A stretch of 5,033 nucleotides of DNA from UBA7683 sp964643895 (GCA_964643895.1 CAZXUE010000037.1:1-5033); one strand, 5' to 3'. Counted from the stretch's first letter, positions 1-4,957 are shown. The notes: generated by a model from the sequence alone, not told the origin. A program made the numbers and translations.

Positions 1-178
1 GAAAGTGCCGTATACAGTGGTGATTGGTGAGAAAGAAGTCGAGACAAAGCGGCTTACGCCGCGTGTGAGGAGCGATTTAGTTTCTGACGAGCACCAAGAA
101 GGATCGTATTTGGTAGAAGAATTCATCGCAGCAATTGCTAATGAGGCGAAGGTTCGTTCGCAGAAATCCCTACTCTAG
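1..178 (+). CDS. thrS: Threonyl-tRNA synthetase, C-terminal end (partial)
   Basis: The reading frame is open from base 2 to a TAG stop at 176-178 and gives 58 residues; the 5' part lies outside the window. The peptide begins KVPYTVVIGEKEVETKRL and continues with PRVRSDL, then an amphipathic helix with VEEFIAAIANEA before the end. This fits the last beta strands and helix of the class II synthetase anticodon-binding domain. The PY-x-VV-G-x-KE-V block followed by a basic VR-type strand and a final helix is typical of ThrRS (compare PYMLVVGDKEVE in other bacteria). ThrRS charges tRNA-Thr in the cytoplasm, and this domain recognises the anticodon. ProRS and HisRS have related domains and remain possible because the catalytic core is not visible. 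The next gene starts 51 bases downstream, after a hairpin repeat. Confidence 0.72.
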   Translation, partial: KVPYTVVIGEKEVETKRLTPRVRSDLVSDEHQEGSYLVEEFIAAIANEAKVRSQKSLL

Positions 179-182
179 AACG

Positions 183-211
183 CTTGTCATTCCCGCGCAG
201 GCGCGAATCCA
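183..211. repeat. ATTCCC-type hairpin repeat (REP-like), copy 1
   Basis: The short thrS-to-ATL spacer contains TTGTCATTCCCGCGC followed by AGGCGCGAATCCA. Bases 189-196 pair with 201-208 to form an 8-position stem with a GCAG loop and one C-C mismatch (193/204). In the common bacterial form of this repeat the right arm is GCGGGAAT, which would pair perfectly, so this looks like a slightly decayed copy. Its left-arm word GTCATTCCCG (186-195) recurs in inverted orientation at 2807-2816 between murT and gatD. There is no U-tract, so it is not a classical terminator, although it may affect transcript ends or mRNA stability. Confidence 0.55.
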
Positions 212-212
212 G

Positions 213-218
213 TACACT
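213..218 (+). promoter_or_regulatory. Putative -10 box of the ATL-miaA unit
   Basis: TACACT ends 11 bases before the ATG at 230. No Shine-Dalgarno sequence lies between the box and the start codon. A transcription start 6 to 8 bases downstream of the box would leave a leader of only a few bases. The arrangement matches the clearer TACAAT boxes before murT and the wHTH gene. A TTGTCA hexamer at 184-189 is 23 bases away, too far for a standard -35. This is the weakest of the three boxes. Confidence 0.35.
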
Positions 219-229
219 AGTAATCGATT

Positions 230-565
230 ATGGAAACAGAAAAAGAATTTAGTAAGCGAGTGTGCGCGCTGGTAGCGCAAATCCCAAAAGGCCGAGTTAT
301 GACATATGGGCAGCTTGCGGCACTAGCTGGAAATGCGAGGGCTGCCCGAATTGTTGGTGGAATTGCACATTTTGGTGATCCAGATCTACCTTGGCAAAGA
401 GTTGTCAATAAAAAGGGTGGGTTGGCTGCTGGATATCCTGGTGGTCGAGCTGCGCATAAACAGCATTTGGAGGCAGAAGGGGTTGAAGTACTGGGCGAGC
501 ATGATGAATACTATGTTCGAGTAGGCGAATTATTATGGGATCCAAATCAAGCAAAACTCCTTTAA
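230..565 (+). CDS. Alkyltransferase-like (ATL) DNA repair protein, MGMT family with Trp in place of Cys
   Basis: This 111-residue protein consists only of the DNA-binding MGMT/Ogt C-terminal domain. Visible family landmarks are IPKGRVMTYGQLA (18-30), with Tyr26 at the position of the base-rotating Tyr; AARIVGG (38-44), with Arg40 at the arginine-finger position; and LPWQRVVN (53-60), where active MGMT has PCHRVV. The acceptor Cys is therefore Trp55, the hallmark of ATL proteins (E. coli YbaZ, S. pombe Atl1), and the usual His is Gln57. By family knowledge, ATLs cannot transfer alkyl groups; they bind and flip O6-alkylguanine and direct the lesion into nucleotide excision repair. Length about 110 is normal for the class. 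The ATG at 230 is chosen because the protein fits the domain start and a -10-like box lies just upstream. The 3' end overlaps miaA by 31 bases, suggesting one transcript. Confidence 0.88.
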   Translation: METEKEFSKRVCALVAQIPKGRVMTYGQLAALAGNARAARIVGGIAHFGDPDLPWQRVVNKKGGLAAGYPGGRAAHKQHLEAEGVEVLGEHDEYYVRVGELLWDPNQAKLL

Positions 566-1434
566 TCTTCATTGTCGGTGAAACTGCTAGTGGAAAAACC
601 GCAGCCGGCATAAAAATTGCTCAGTTGGTGGATGGAGAAATTATTTGTGCAGACTCTCGAACAGTCTATAAAAAGATGGATATTGGAACTGCCAAGCCAA
701 CTTTGTCCGAGCAAAAATCAGTGCCGCATCATTTAATTAATGTTGTTGAGCCAAACGAAAAGTTTAGTGCCGCAGAGTTTAAGCGACAAGCTGAAAAATG
801 TATTCAAGATATTGGTGGGCGAGGGAAAACGCCAGTCATTGTTGGTGGTACGGGGCTGTATGTAGACGCATTGTTGTATAATTTTCAGTTTAAAGATAAG
901 CCGGATGATACATATCGAACACAATTATTACAGATGAATGATGAAGAATTAACAACACTTTTGTATACAAAAAATATTGATATATCAAAATTGAACACAA
1001 AAAACAGGCGGCATGTTAATCGTGCGATTGAGCGGGATGGTGAGGTGCCTGAAAATACAAAAATGCGAAGCAATGCAATTATTTTGGGGCTAAAGCTAGA
1101 TCGAGAAGTACTTAAAAATCGAATCGAAAAACGTATTGAAGAGATGTTTCAAGGTGGCTTTCTTGATGAAGTCACAAAGCTTCACGAGTATTACGGATCA
1201 GAGCTTGAGGCCTTTAAAACTCCCGGTTATAACGCAGCAAGAAAGGCTATGGAGGGTGAGATCTCAATCCAAGAAGCCAAAATTGCGCTTGTACATGCTC
1301 ATTTAGGCTTGGCCAAGCGACAGCGTACCTGGTTTAAACGTAATAAAGATATTTCCTGGTTTGATAATCCTGAAGAACTTACACAAGAGGCAGTATGCTT
1401 TGTTGCCAATTCATCGCCAACCACTACTCACTAA
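535..1434 (+). CDS. miaA: tRNA dimethylallyltransferase MiaA
   Basis: This 299-residue protein is of usual MiaA length. It transfers a dimethylallyl group from DMAPP to N6 of A37 next to the anticodon of tRNAs reading UNN codons, giving i6A37. Landmarks in order are the P-loop-like GETASGKT (15-22); ADSRTVYKKMDIGTAKP (39-55), with the conserved Asp40 and the substrate-binding IGTAKP; VPHHLI (63-68); VGGTGLYVDAL (103-113); NRRHVNRAIE (157-166) after the inserted helical region; TPGY (229-232); and KRQRTWFKR (261-269), the basic C-terminal tRNA-binding block. The usual DSMQVY reads DSRTVY here. The ATG at 535 lies inside the ATL gene, overlapping it by 31 bases, and has only a weak TAGG (522-525) upstream, so translation is probably coupled to ATL. 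No later Met would retain the P-loop. The stop is TAA; murT follows after 27 bases with no terminator. Confidence 0.95.
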   Translation: MGSKSSKTPLIFIVGETASGKTAAGIKIAQLVDGEIICADSRTVYKKMDIGTAKPTLSEQKSVPHHLINVVEPNEKFSAAEFKRQAEKCIQDIGGRGKTPVIVGGTGLYVDALLYNFQFKDKPDDTYRTQLLQMNDEELTTLLYTKNIDISKLNTKNRRHVNRAIERDGEVPENTKMRSNAIILGLKLDREVLKNRIEKRIEEMFQGGFLDEVTKLHEYYGSELEAFKTPGYNAARKAMEGEISIQEAKIALVHAHLGLAKRQRTWFKRNKDISWFDNPEELTQEAVCFVANSSPTTTH

Positions 1435-1447
1435 GCACTAATAACGC

Positions 1448-1453
1448 TACAAT
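1448..1453 (+). promoter_or_regulatory. Putative -10 box for murT (leaderless start)
   Basis: GCTACAATA places TACAAT, one base from the TATAAT consensus, with 8 bases between its end and the murT ATG at 1462. A start 6 to 8 bases after a -10 box would fall at or next to that ATG, so the mRNA would be leaderless or nearly so. No SD is present; the intervening bases are AGAGTGTA. The expected -35 position falls in the last codons of miaA and has no clear TTGACA-like hexamer. The same GCTACAATA word precedes the gene at 3614. Confidence 0.55.
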
Positions 1454-1461
1454 AGAGTGTA

Positions 1462-2748
1462 ATGTATCGACGCCTCCTTGTATTTAGCTGTAAACTACTG
1501 ATTAAGCTGTTACGGCTCGTCGGTAAGAATGGCTCTGCATTACCCGGTTTGATTATCGAGAGGCTGGATAGTGATTTTCTCAATGCTAGCTTGAAACGGG
1601 TTGAAAAAAGAATAATTTTAGTAACAGGGACAAATGGTAAAACCACCACCACGAAAATGCTAGTGACGGCGCTCAGGGGTGCGGGTGCTCGGGTGGTAAC
1701 AAACACTACGGGCAGCAACATGACCCGGGGTTTGATCGCGGCGTTGATTGAAGATATGACATATCTCGGTAGTTTAAAGCCAACTGATTGGTTTGTGTTT
1801 GAGATGGACGAAGCCTATGCCCCGGTATTTACTAAAGATATTTCACCTAAAGGGTTGCTGGCGTTGAATGTATTAAGAGATCAGCTTGATCGTTATGGTG
1901 AAATTGATAAAACCGCCAAATTGATTGAGCAGGCGGCTGAAAAAACAGATCTGATTGTATATAACCAGCTTGACCCACTGCTAAAATCAATGGCAAAGCG
2001 CTTGAAGTCGCAAAAAAAGCGGTTGGTTACCTTTGGGGTAAGCGGAAACCTAAGTTCTCATGTGGCAAATGAGCAGAGTCTCCACGGCGAAAAGGTTATT
2101 GCACAGAAAGCAGATGCGGATGTAGTGCTTATTTCCGACAGTGAGGCTGGTGATATGCAGCAGCTATTGGTAGAGGCGACTCAACAAGAACATGAGCTAC
2201 TGGTGCCAGTTAAGGGATTCCATAATGCATTGAATGCCACTGCGGTAGTGGCGATGCTAGGCGAACTCATTCCAGAGGAGATGTCGCGTGGTTTGCAGTC
2301 GCTGAGTTCAATGCCCACACCGTTTGGTCGAGGTGAAAAACTTCATTTTAAAGGCAAGAATGTTACGGTAGCTTTGGTTAAGAACCCTAGCGGATTTATG
2401 AGTAATCTTGAAACCTTTGTGAAACAAGGGAAGCCCGAGGCGGTTTTATTTGTGGTGAATGATCGCTTCGCAGATGGCAGGGATGTATCGTGGTTGTGGG
2501 ATGTTGATTTTCAACCGTTTATTGGGAGTAGTATGTGTTTGTCCACGAGCGGTGTGCGGGCCTATGATATGGCGCTGAGGCTAAAGCAAGACAACTTTGA
2601 TGTTAATACAACAACAAGTGTAGCAAGAGCGGTACAAAACCTTATGCAGAGTGGTTACACCAATGTTGTGATTATCCCCACTTATACTGCATTATTTGAG
2701 GTGCGTGAACAGTTAGCCAGGTACGGAAAGGTGCCGCGTATATGGTGA
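1462..2748 (+). CDS. murT: Lipid II isoglutaminyl synthase, Mur ligase-like subunit MurT
   Basis: This 428-residue protein is the ATP-using half of the MurT/GatD complex, which amidates the alpha-carboxyl of D-Glu in the lipid II stem peptide at the inner membrane face. The N-terminus has the short family-typical basic/hydrophobic lead (1-30). The Mur ligase centre follows: VTGTNGKTTTTKML (54-67, P-loop), NTTGSNMTRG (81-90), EMDEA (114-118) and NVLRDQLDRYGEID (136-149). The C-terminal DUF1727 domain has LVKNPSGF (306-313), VVNDRFADGRDVSWLWDVDF (331-350) and VVIIPTYTALF (402-412). The DVSWLWD block matches the region of S. aureus MurT that supplies an Asp to the GatD active site; this is from memory of the family. 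Oddly, the four-Cys zinc ribbon known from Gram-positive MurT is absent: the only cysteines are Cys10 and Cys359. The start at 1462 is supported by the family N-terminus and the adjacent TACAAT box. gatD lies 85 bases downstream. Confidence 0.93.
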   Translation: MYRRLLVFSCKLLIKLLRLVGKNGSALPGLIIERLDSDFLNASLKRVEKRIILVTGTNGKTTTTKMLVTALRGAGARVVTNTTGSNMTRGLIAALIEDMTYLGSLKPTDWFVFEMDEAYAPVFTKDISPKGLLALNVLRDQLDRYGEIDKTAKLIEQAAEKTDLIVYNQLDPLLKSMAKRLKSQKKRLVTFGVSGNLSSHVANEQSLHGEKVIAQKADADVVLISDSEAGDMQQLLVEATQQEHELLVPVKGFHNALNATAVVAMLGELIPEEMSRGLQSLSSMPTPFGRGEKLHFKGKNVTVALVKNPSGFMSNLETFVKQGKPEAVLFVVNDRFADGRDVSWLWDVDFQPFIGSSMCLSTSGVRAYDMALRLKQDNFDVNTTTSVARAVQNLMQSGYTNVVIIPTYTALFEVREQLARYGKVPRIW

Positions 2749-2762
2749 GGAGGCGGGTTATA

Positions 2763-2786
2763 GAGCTTAGATCTTGGATCTTAGAG
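2763..2786. repeat. Short AGATCTTGG/TCTTAGAG intergenic element, copy 1
   Basis: The spacer after murT reads AGATCTTGG (2769-2777), one base, then TCTTAGAG (2779-2786), preceded by AGAGCTT. The same two words occur as reverse complements, in matching order, at 4929-4954 (CTCTAAGA, nine bases, CCAAGATCT). The stretch is itself partly repetitive (TTAGATCTTGGATCTTAG). Two copies in noncoding spacers of a 5-kb window suggest a dispersed intergenic repeat, but they are short and imperfect. Confidence 0.4.
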
Positions 2787-2819
2787 TGTGTCGTTCCCGA
2801 TCGGGCCGGGAATGACGCA
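2787..2819. repeat. ATTCCC-type hairpin repeat (REP-like), copy 2, inside the murT-gatD spacer
   Basis: GTCGTTCCCG (2790-2799) and CGGGAATGAC (2807-2816) pair over 10 positions with one G-U, around a 7-base loop; flanking bases 2787-2789 and 2817-2819 extend the stem to 13 positions including another G-U. The right arm is the reverse complement of GTCATTCCCG at 186-195, so this is the same family as copy 1 in the opposite orientation. The G-U pair where a perfect copy would have A-U shows the stem tolerates base change. There is no U-tract. The hairpin ends a few bases upstream of the gatD ribosome-binding site. Confidence 0.6.
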
Positions 2820-2822
2820 GGT

Positions 2823-2827
2823 GAGGG
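2823..2827 (+). promoter_or_regulatory. Shine-Dalgarno site of gatD (decides the start)
   Basis: GAGGG lies 6 bases before the ATG at 2834. An in-frame TTG at 2828 would begin directly after this site with no spacing, so the site supports the ATG. It is one of only two good SD sequences in the window; both belong to genes downstream in a transcription unit. Confidence 0.6.
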
Positions 2828-2833
2828 TTGGTT

Positions 2834-3547
2834 ATGAAGATTGTGATTGGACATCTATATCCTAAGCAGATGAACGTTTACGGCGATATGGGGAATGTGA
2901 TTACGCTGAGATATCGCCTTGAAAAACGCGGTTTTAATGTGGAATACACGTCTCTCCATTCGCTCAGAGAGCTGAAAGAGGTGAAACCCGACATTCTTTT
3001 GGGAGGTGGCGGACAGGATTCTAGCCAAGGTTTAGTGCAGAGTGATCTTTTAAAGTATGCTCGGGATCTTAAATCTTACTGCGACGATGGCCTAGTTGGT
3101 CTGATGATATGCGGCATGTACCAAATGTTAGGGCATCGGTTTATTTTGCCAGGTGGCAGCGAAATTAGCGGTGCAGGCATTCTTGATATAGAGACAAAAG
3201 CAGGTGAAGATCGTTTGATCGGTAACGTTGCCATTAATTCGCCTTTCGGTAGGCTCGTTGCGTTTGAGAACCATTCAGGAAGAACCTATCTTGGCACTGG
3301 ACTTACGCCGCTCGGGAAAGTTATGAAAGGAGCCGGTAATAACGGTGAGGACAAAACTGAGGGTGTGATATGCAACAATATTTTCGGTACCTATATGCAC
3401 GGACCGGCGCTTGCTAAGAACCCAGTATTTGCAGATGAGCTTATTCGGCGCACTTTACTTACAAAGGGAGTTTCATCCGAACTTGAACCGCTAGATGACT
3501 TTATTGAACATCAGGCAGCTGCAATTGCCGCAAAGCGTCCTCGTTAG
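2834..3547 (+). CDS. gatD: Lipid II isoglutaminyl synthase, glutamine amidotransferase subunit GatD
   Basis: This 237-residue class I (CobB/CobQ-like) glutaminase releases ammonia from glutamine for MurT. The N-terminus MKIVIGHLYPKQMNVYGDMGN is typical of GatD. LLGGGGQDSSQ (55-65) follows, then the nucleophile elbow MICGMYQMLG (91-100) with Cys93, FENHSGRTYLG (144-154), and GTYMHGPALAKNP (185-197) with His189. Spacing of Cys93 and His189 is close to S. aureus GatD (Cys94, His189). No Glu partner follows the His, in keeping with the family, where MurT is thought to supply the third residue. One difference is Met95 in the elbow, where most GatD proteins have CGGYQ. The start is set at ATG 2834 (SD GAGGG, 6-base gap) rather than the in-frame TTG at 2828. 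It lies 85 bases after murT across two repeats, so co-transcription is likely but translational coupling is not. Confidence 0.93.
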   Translation: MKIVIGHLYPKQMNVYGDMGNVITLRYRLEKRGFNVEYTSLHSLRELKEVKPDILLGGGGQDSSQGLVQSDLLKYARDLKSYCDDGLVGLMICGMYQMLGHRFILPGGSEISGAGILDIETKAGEDRLIGNVAINSPFGRLVAFENHSGRTYLGTGLTPLGKVMKGAGNNGEDKTEGVICNNIFGTYMHGPALAKNPVFADELIRRTLLTKGVSSELEPLDDFIEHQAAAIAAKRPR

Positions 3548-3594
3548 CACAGTTGTTGTAAATCTTGAACAATCTAGTAGTGCGTTCGTTGTTC

Positions 3595-3603
3595 TGCTAC
3601 AAT
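3595..3603 (+). promoter_or_regulatory. Extended -10 promoter for the wHTH-NTase gene (near-leaderless)
   Basis: TGCTACAAT is an extended -10 (TGn plus TACAAT) whose last base lies 10 bases before the ATG at 3614. No convincing -35 appears 16 to 18 bases upstream, which is tolerated with extended -10 elements. No SD is present between box and start. The predicted 5' leader is only about 2 to 4 bases. The box lies in the 66-base gap after gatD, which contains no other clear signal and no terminator for gatD. Confidence 0.6.
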
Positions 3604-3613
3604 ACAGCATAGT

Positions 3614-4216
3614 ATGATTGAGCAGTTGTTTGGTTCAAAAACGAGGGTAAAACTCCTCCAGCTCTTCCTGGCCAACCCAGGCAGGTCATTTTATGTGCGC
3701 GAACTAACCCGTAAAATTGACGAACAAATTAACTCAGTTCGACGAGAACTCTCTAACTTACTTGGCATCGGTATCATTAAATCTGATAGTGTGAACAATA
3801 AGTTGTATTATGAGGTTAATCAGGGGTACAAGCACTTTAAGGCGTTACAGTCTATTTTTTCGGTTGAGTTACCACAGCAGGATGTATCACCCGCTTCGCA
3901 AGGGGATCTCCTCAAGCGATTACAGGCCGTTGGTGCATTTGACGTCGTTATAACCAGTGGTAATCTAGTTGGAAAACAGGGTTCAGACATTGATCTCATA
4001 TTGGTGGGTTCAAGTAATAAACAAAAACTCGAAAAGCTTATAAAGACGGTTGAGCTTGAGGAGGGGAATCCTGTTCGCTATACTGTTATTTCTGAAAGCG
4101 AGTTTAAGTATCGACTTGATATAAAAGATCGCTTTATTAGCACAGTTCTTTCCGGAAAACATGCAGTTTTGGCCGATACCAGCGGATTTTTGAAGAAGTT
4201 TCAAGAAGGTAAATAG
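3614..4216 (+). CDS. Winged-helix DNA-binding protein with a nucleotidyltransferase-fold domain
   Basis: This 200-residue protein has two parts. Residues 1-70 look like an ArsR/MarR-type winged helix: an N-terminal helix IEQLFGSKTRVKLLQLFL, then YVRELTRKI, a recognition helix NSVRRELSNLLGIGII, and a wing ending in NNKLYYEVN. Residues 97-200 look like a minimal Pol-beta/MNT-like nucleotidyltransferase: LQAVGAFDVVITSGNLVG, then GSDIDLILVG (123-132) with Asp125 and Asp127 as the usual metal pair, then RYTVISESEFKYRL (155-168). No acidic residue appears where the third carboxylate is expected (the RYTVI strand), so activity is uncertain. Proteins of this two-domain layout are often annotated as transcriptional regulators; substrate and target are unknown. 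It starts right after a TACAAT box and lies 8 bases before the MBL-like gene, so the two probably share a transcript. Confidence 0.75.
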   Translation: MIEQLFGSKTRVKLLQLFLANPGRSFYVRELTRKIDEQINSVRRELSNLLGIGIIKSDSVNNKLYYEVNQGYKHFKALQSIFSVELPQQDVSPASQGDLLKRLQAVGAFDVVITSGNLVGKQGSDIDLILVGSSNKQKLEKLIKTVELEEGNPVRYTVISESEFKYRLDIKDRFISTVLSGKHAVLADTSGFLKKFQEGK

Positions 4217-4219
4217 GAG
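4215..4219 (+). promoter_or_regulatory. Shine-Dalgarno site of the MBL-like gene
   Basis: AGGAG overlaps the last two bases of the upstream TAG stop (4214-4216) and lies 5 bases before the ATG at 4225. It is the strongest SD in the window, and its overlap with the preceding stop favours translation of the second gene by ribosomes finishing the first. Confidence 0.75.
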
Positions 4220-4224
4220 AAGCG

Positions 4225-4851
4225 ATGGAATTACAGTATTTTGGTGCCAATAGCCTAAAGCTTAGTACAAAAAAGTCAGTGGTAGTGATTGATCCAATCA
4301 GCGACATCACCACGGTGAAGGTCGACTTAAAGAAGGCAACGTCGGTTTTGGCAACTCAGCTAGCATTTAAGCCTAAAGATGTAGGCGAAGCGTTTATTAT
4401 TGATGGCCCGGGCGAGTACGAATTTGAAGATTATTCGGTAAAAGGTATACCTGCTCAGGCACATACGGCAGCCTCCGGCGACAAAAGCGCCACAATGTAC
4501 TGGATTAGTAGTCAGGATCTTCGTATCTTAGTTACTGGTCACATTGGCACAAAGCTAAGCGAAGCGCAACTTGAGGCGATCGGCGTGGTTGATGTAGTTA
4601 TAGTACCGGTTGGCGGTGGCGGTTATACACTTGATGCTGTGGAAGCGGCTGCTCACGTGCGCGCTATTGAACCAAAACTGGTGATCCCAGTTCATGCTAG
4701 CGATGATGGCCTTGTCTATGAAGTGCCTCAGGCTGAGATTGAGCTCTTTACGAAAGAGCTCGGAGCAGCCGTGAGCGAAGATCGCCCTGAAAAGTTTAAA
4801 TTCAAGGCACTTCCGGAACAATTGACCGTTCAACTTCTACAAAAATCCTAG
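4225..4851 (+). CDS. UlaG-like metallo-beta-lactamase-fold protein lacking the HxHxDH metal motif
   Basis: This 208-residue cytoplasmic protein has the outline of the COG2220/UlaG-like beta-lactamase-fold hydrolases: MELQYFGANSLKL (1-13), a first-strand VVVIDP (19-24), IDGPGEYEFEDYSVKGI (59-75), a YWISSQDLRILVTGHIG strand pair (92-108), VDVVIVPVGGGGYTLDAVEA (122-141) and IEPKLVIPVHASDDG (148-162). Family members normally carry THxHxDH near residue 45; here the segment is VLATQLAFKPKD (41-52), so all four ligands are replaced (Gln45, Ala47, Lys49, Pro50). The later GDLG motif is GHIG (105-108), while the IPVH His157 remains. It is therefore probably not a standard dinuclear zinc hydrolase, and may bind a ligand or act as a scaffold. 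It follows the wHTH-NTase gene by 8 bases with a strong SD, and a hairpin terminator ends the unit. The substrate is unknown. Confidence 0.78.
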   Translation: MELQYFGANSLKLSTKKSVVVIDPISDITTVKVDLKKATSVLATQLAFKPKDVGEAFIIDGPGEYEFEDYSVKGIPAQAHTAASGDKSATMYWISSQDLRILVTGHIGTKLSEAQLEAIGVVDVVIVPVGGGGYTLDAVEAAAHVRAIEPKLVIPVHASDDGLVYEVPQAEIELFTKELGAAVSEDRPEKFKFKALPEQLTVQLLQKS

Positions 4852-4894
4852 AGAGTGCGATTGTATGTAGCAGGCGATTGATGAGCTTGGAGTA

Positions 4895-4927
4895 TTAAAA
4901 TAAGCAGCATGTGGCTGCTTATTTTAA
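4895..4927. terminator. Symmetrical, probably bidirectional, intrinsic terminator
   Basis: A perfect 14-bp stem (4895-4908 with 4914-4927, TTAAAATAAGCAGC and its complement) surrounds the 5-base loop ATGTG. The GC-rich top and the AT-rich base, which supplies a T-rich 3' run on either strand (TTATTTTAA on the plus strand, the mirror image on the minus), suit termination from both sides. It lies between the ends of the convergent MBL-like gene and rpmB, exactly where a shared terminator would be expected. Confidence 0.85.
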
Positions 4928-4928
4928 G

Positions 4929-4954
4929 CTCTAAGAACTAAAGCCCCAAGATCT
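4929..4954. repeat. Short AGATCTTGG/TCTTAGAG intergenic element, copy 2 (inverted)
   Basis: CTCTAAGA (4929-4936) and CCAAGATCT (4946-4954) are the reverse complements of TCTTAGAG and AGATCTTGG at 2779-2786 and 2769-2777, in matching order but with nine instead of one base between them. It fills the gap between the terminator and the rpmB stop. Chance matches of 8 and 9 bases cannot be fully excluded. Confidence 0.35.
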
Positions 4955-4957
4955 AGT

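Noticed and set aside
217..1073. Minus-strand and alternate-frame open frames across the ATL and miaA genes
   Set aside because: They lie wholly within strongly supported genes, have low-complexity or unfamiliar sequences, and lack start signals; they are shadows.
1431..1721. A 96-codon minus-strand open frame opposite the murT start
   Set aside because: It is antisense to the conserved MurT P-loop region, has no recognisable domain, and the plus-strand gene fully explains the DNA.
2746..2748. TGA at the murT end as a possible recoded glycine codon (Gracilibacteria/Absconditabacteria code)
   Set aside because: Reading through gives only four codons before a TAG, and the protein already has the full MurT C-terminus. 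TGA is an ordinary stop here.
2787..2819. The murT-gatD hairpin as an intrinsic terminator
   Set aside because: The stem is GC-rich, but it is followed by CGCAGGTGAG rather than a T-run, and it lies between subunits of one enzyme. A repeat is the better reading.
2828..2830. TTG as the gatD start, two codons upstream of the ATG
   Set aside because: It directly abuts the SD with no spacing, and the family N-terminus (MKIVIGHLYP) starts at the ATG 2834.
3553..3572. Possible hairpin after gatD (TTGTT with AACAA)
   Set aside because: Only 5 AT-rich pairs with a 10-base loop and no U-tract; too weak to call a terminator.
3614..4851. The wHTH-NTase/MBL pair as an MNT/HEPN-type toxin-antitoxin system
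   Set aside because: The partner is an MBL-fold protein, not a HEPN protein with an Rx4-6H motif, and the NTase carries a winged helix not typical of MNT antitoxins. No direct support.
4852..4894. Short stretch between the MBL-like stop and the terminator as a small gene or RNA
   Set aside because: It is only 43 bases with no start plus SD and no stable fold of its own; it looks like a plain 3' untranslated region.
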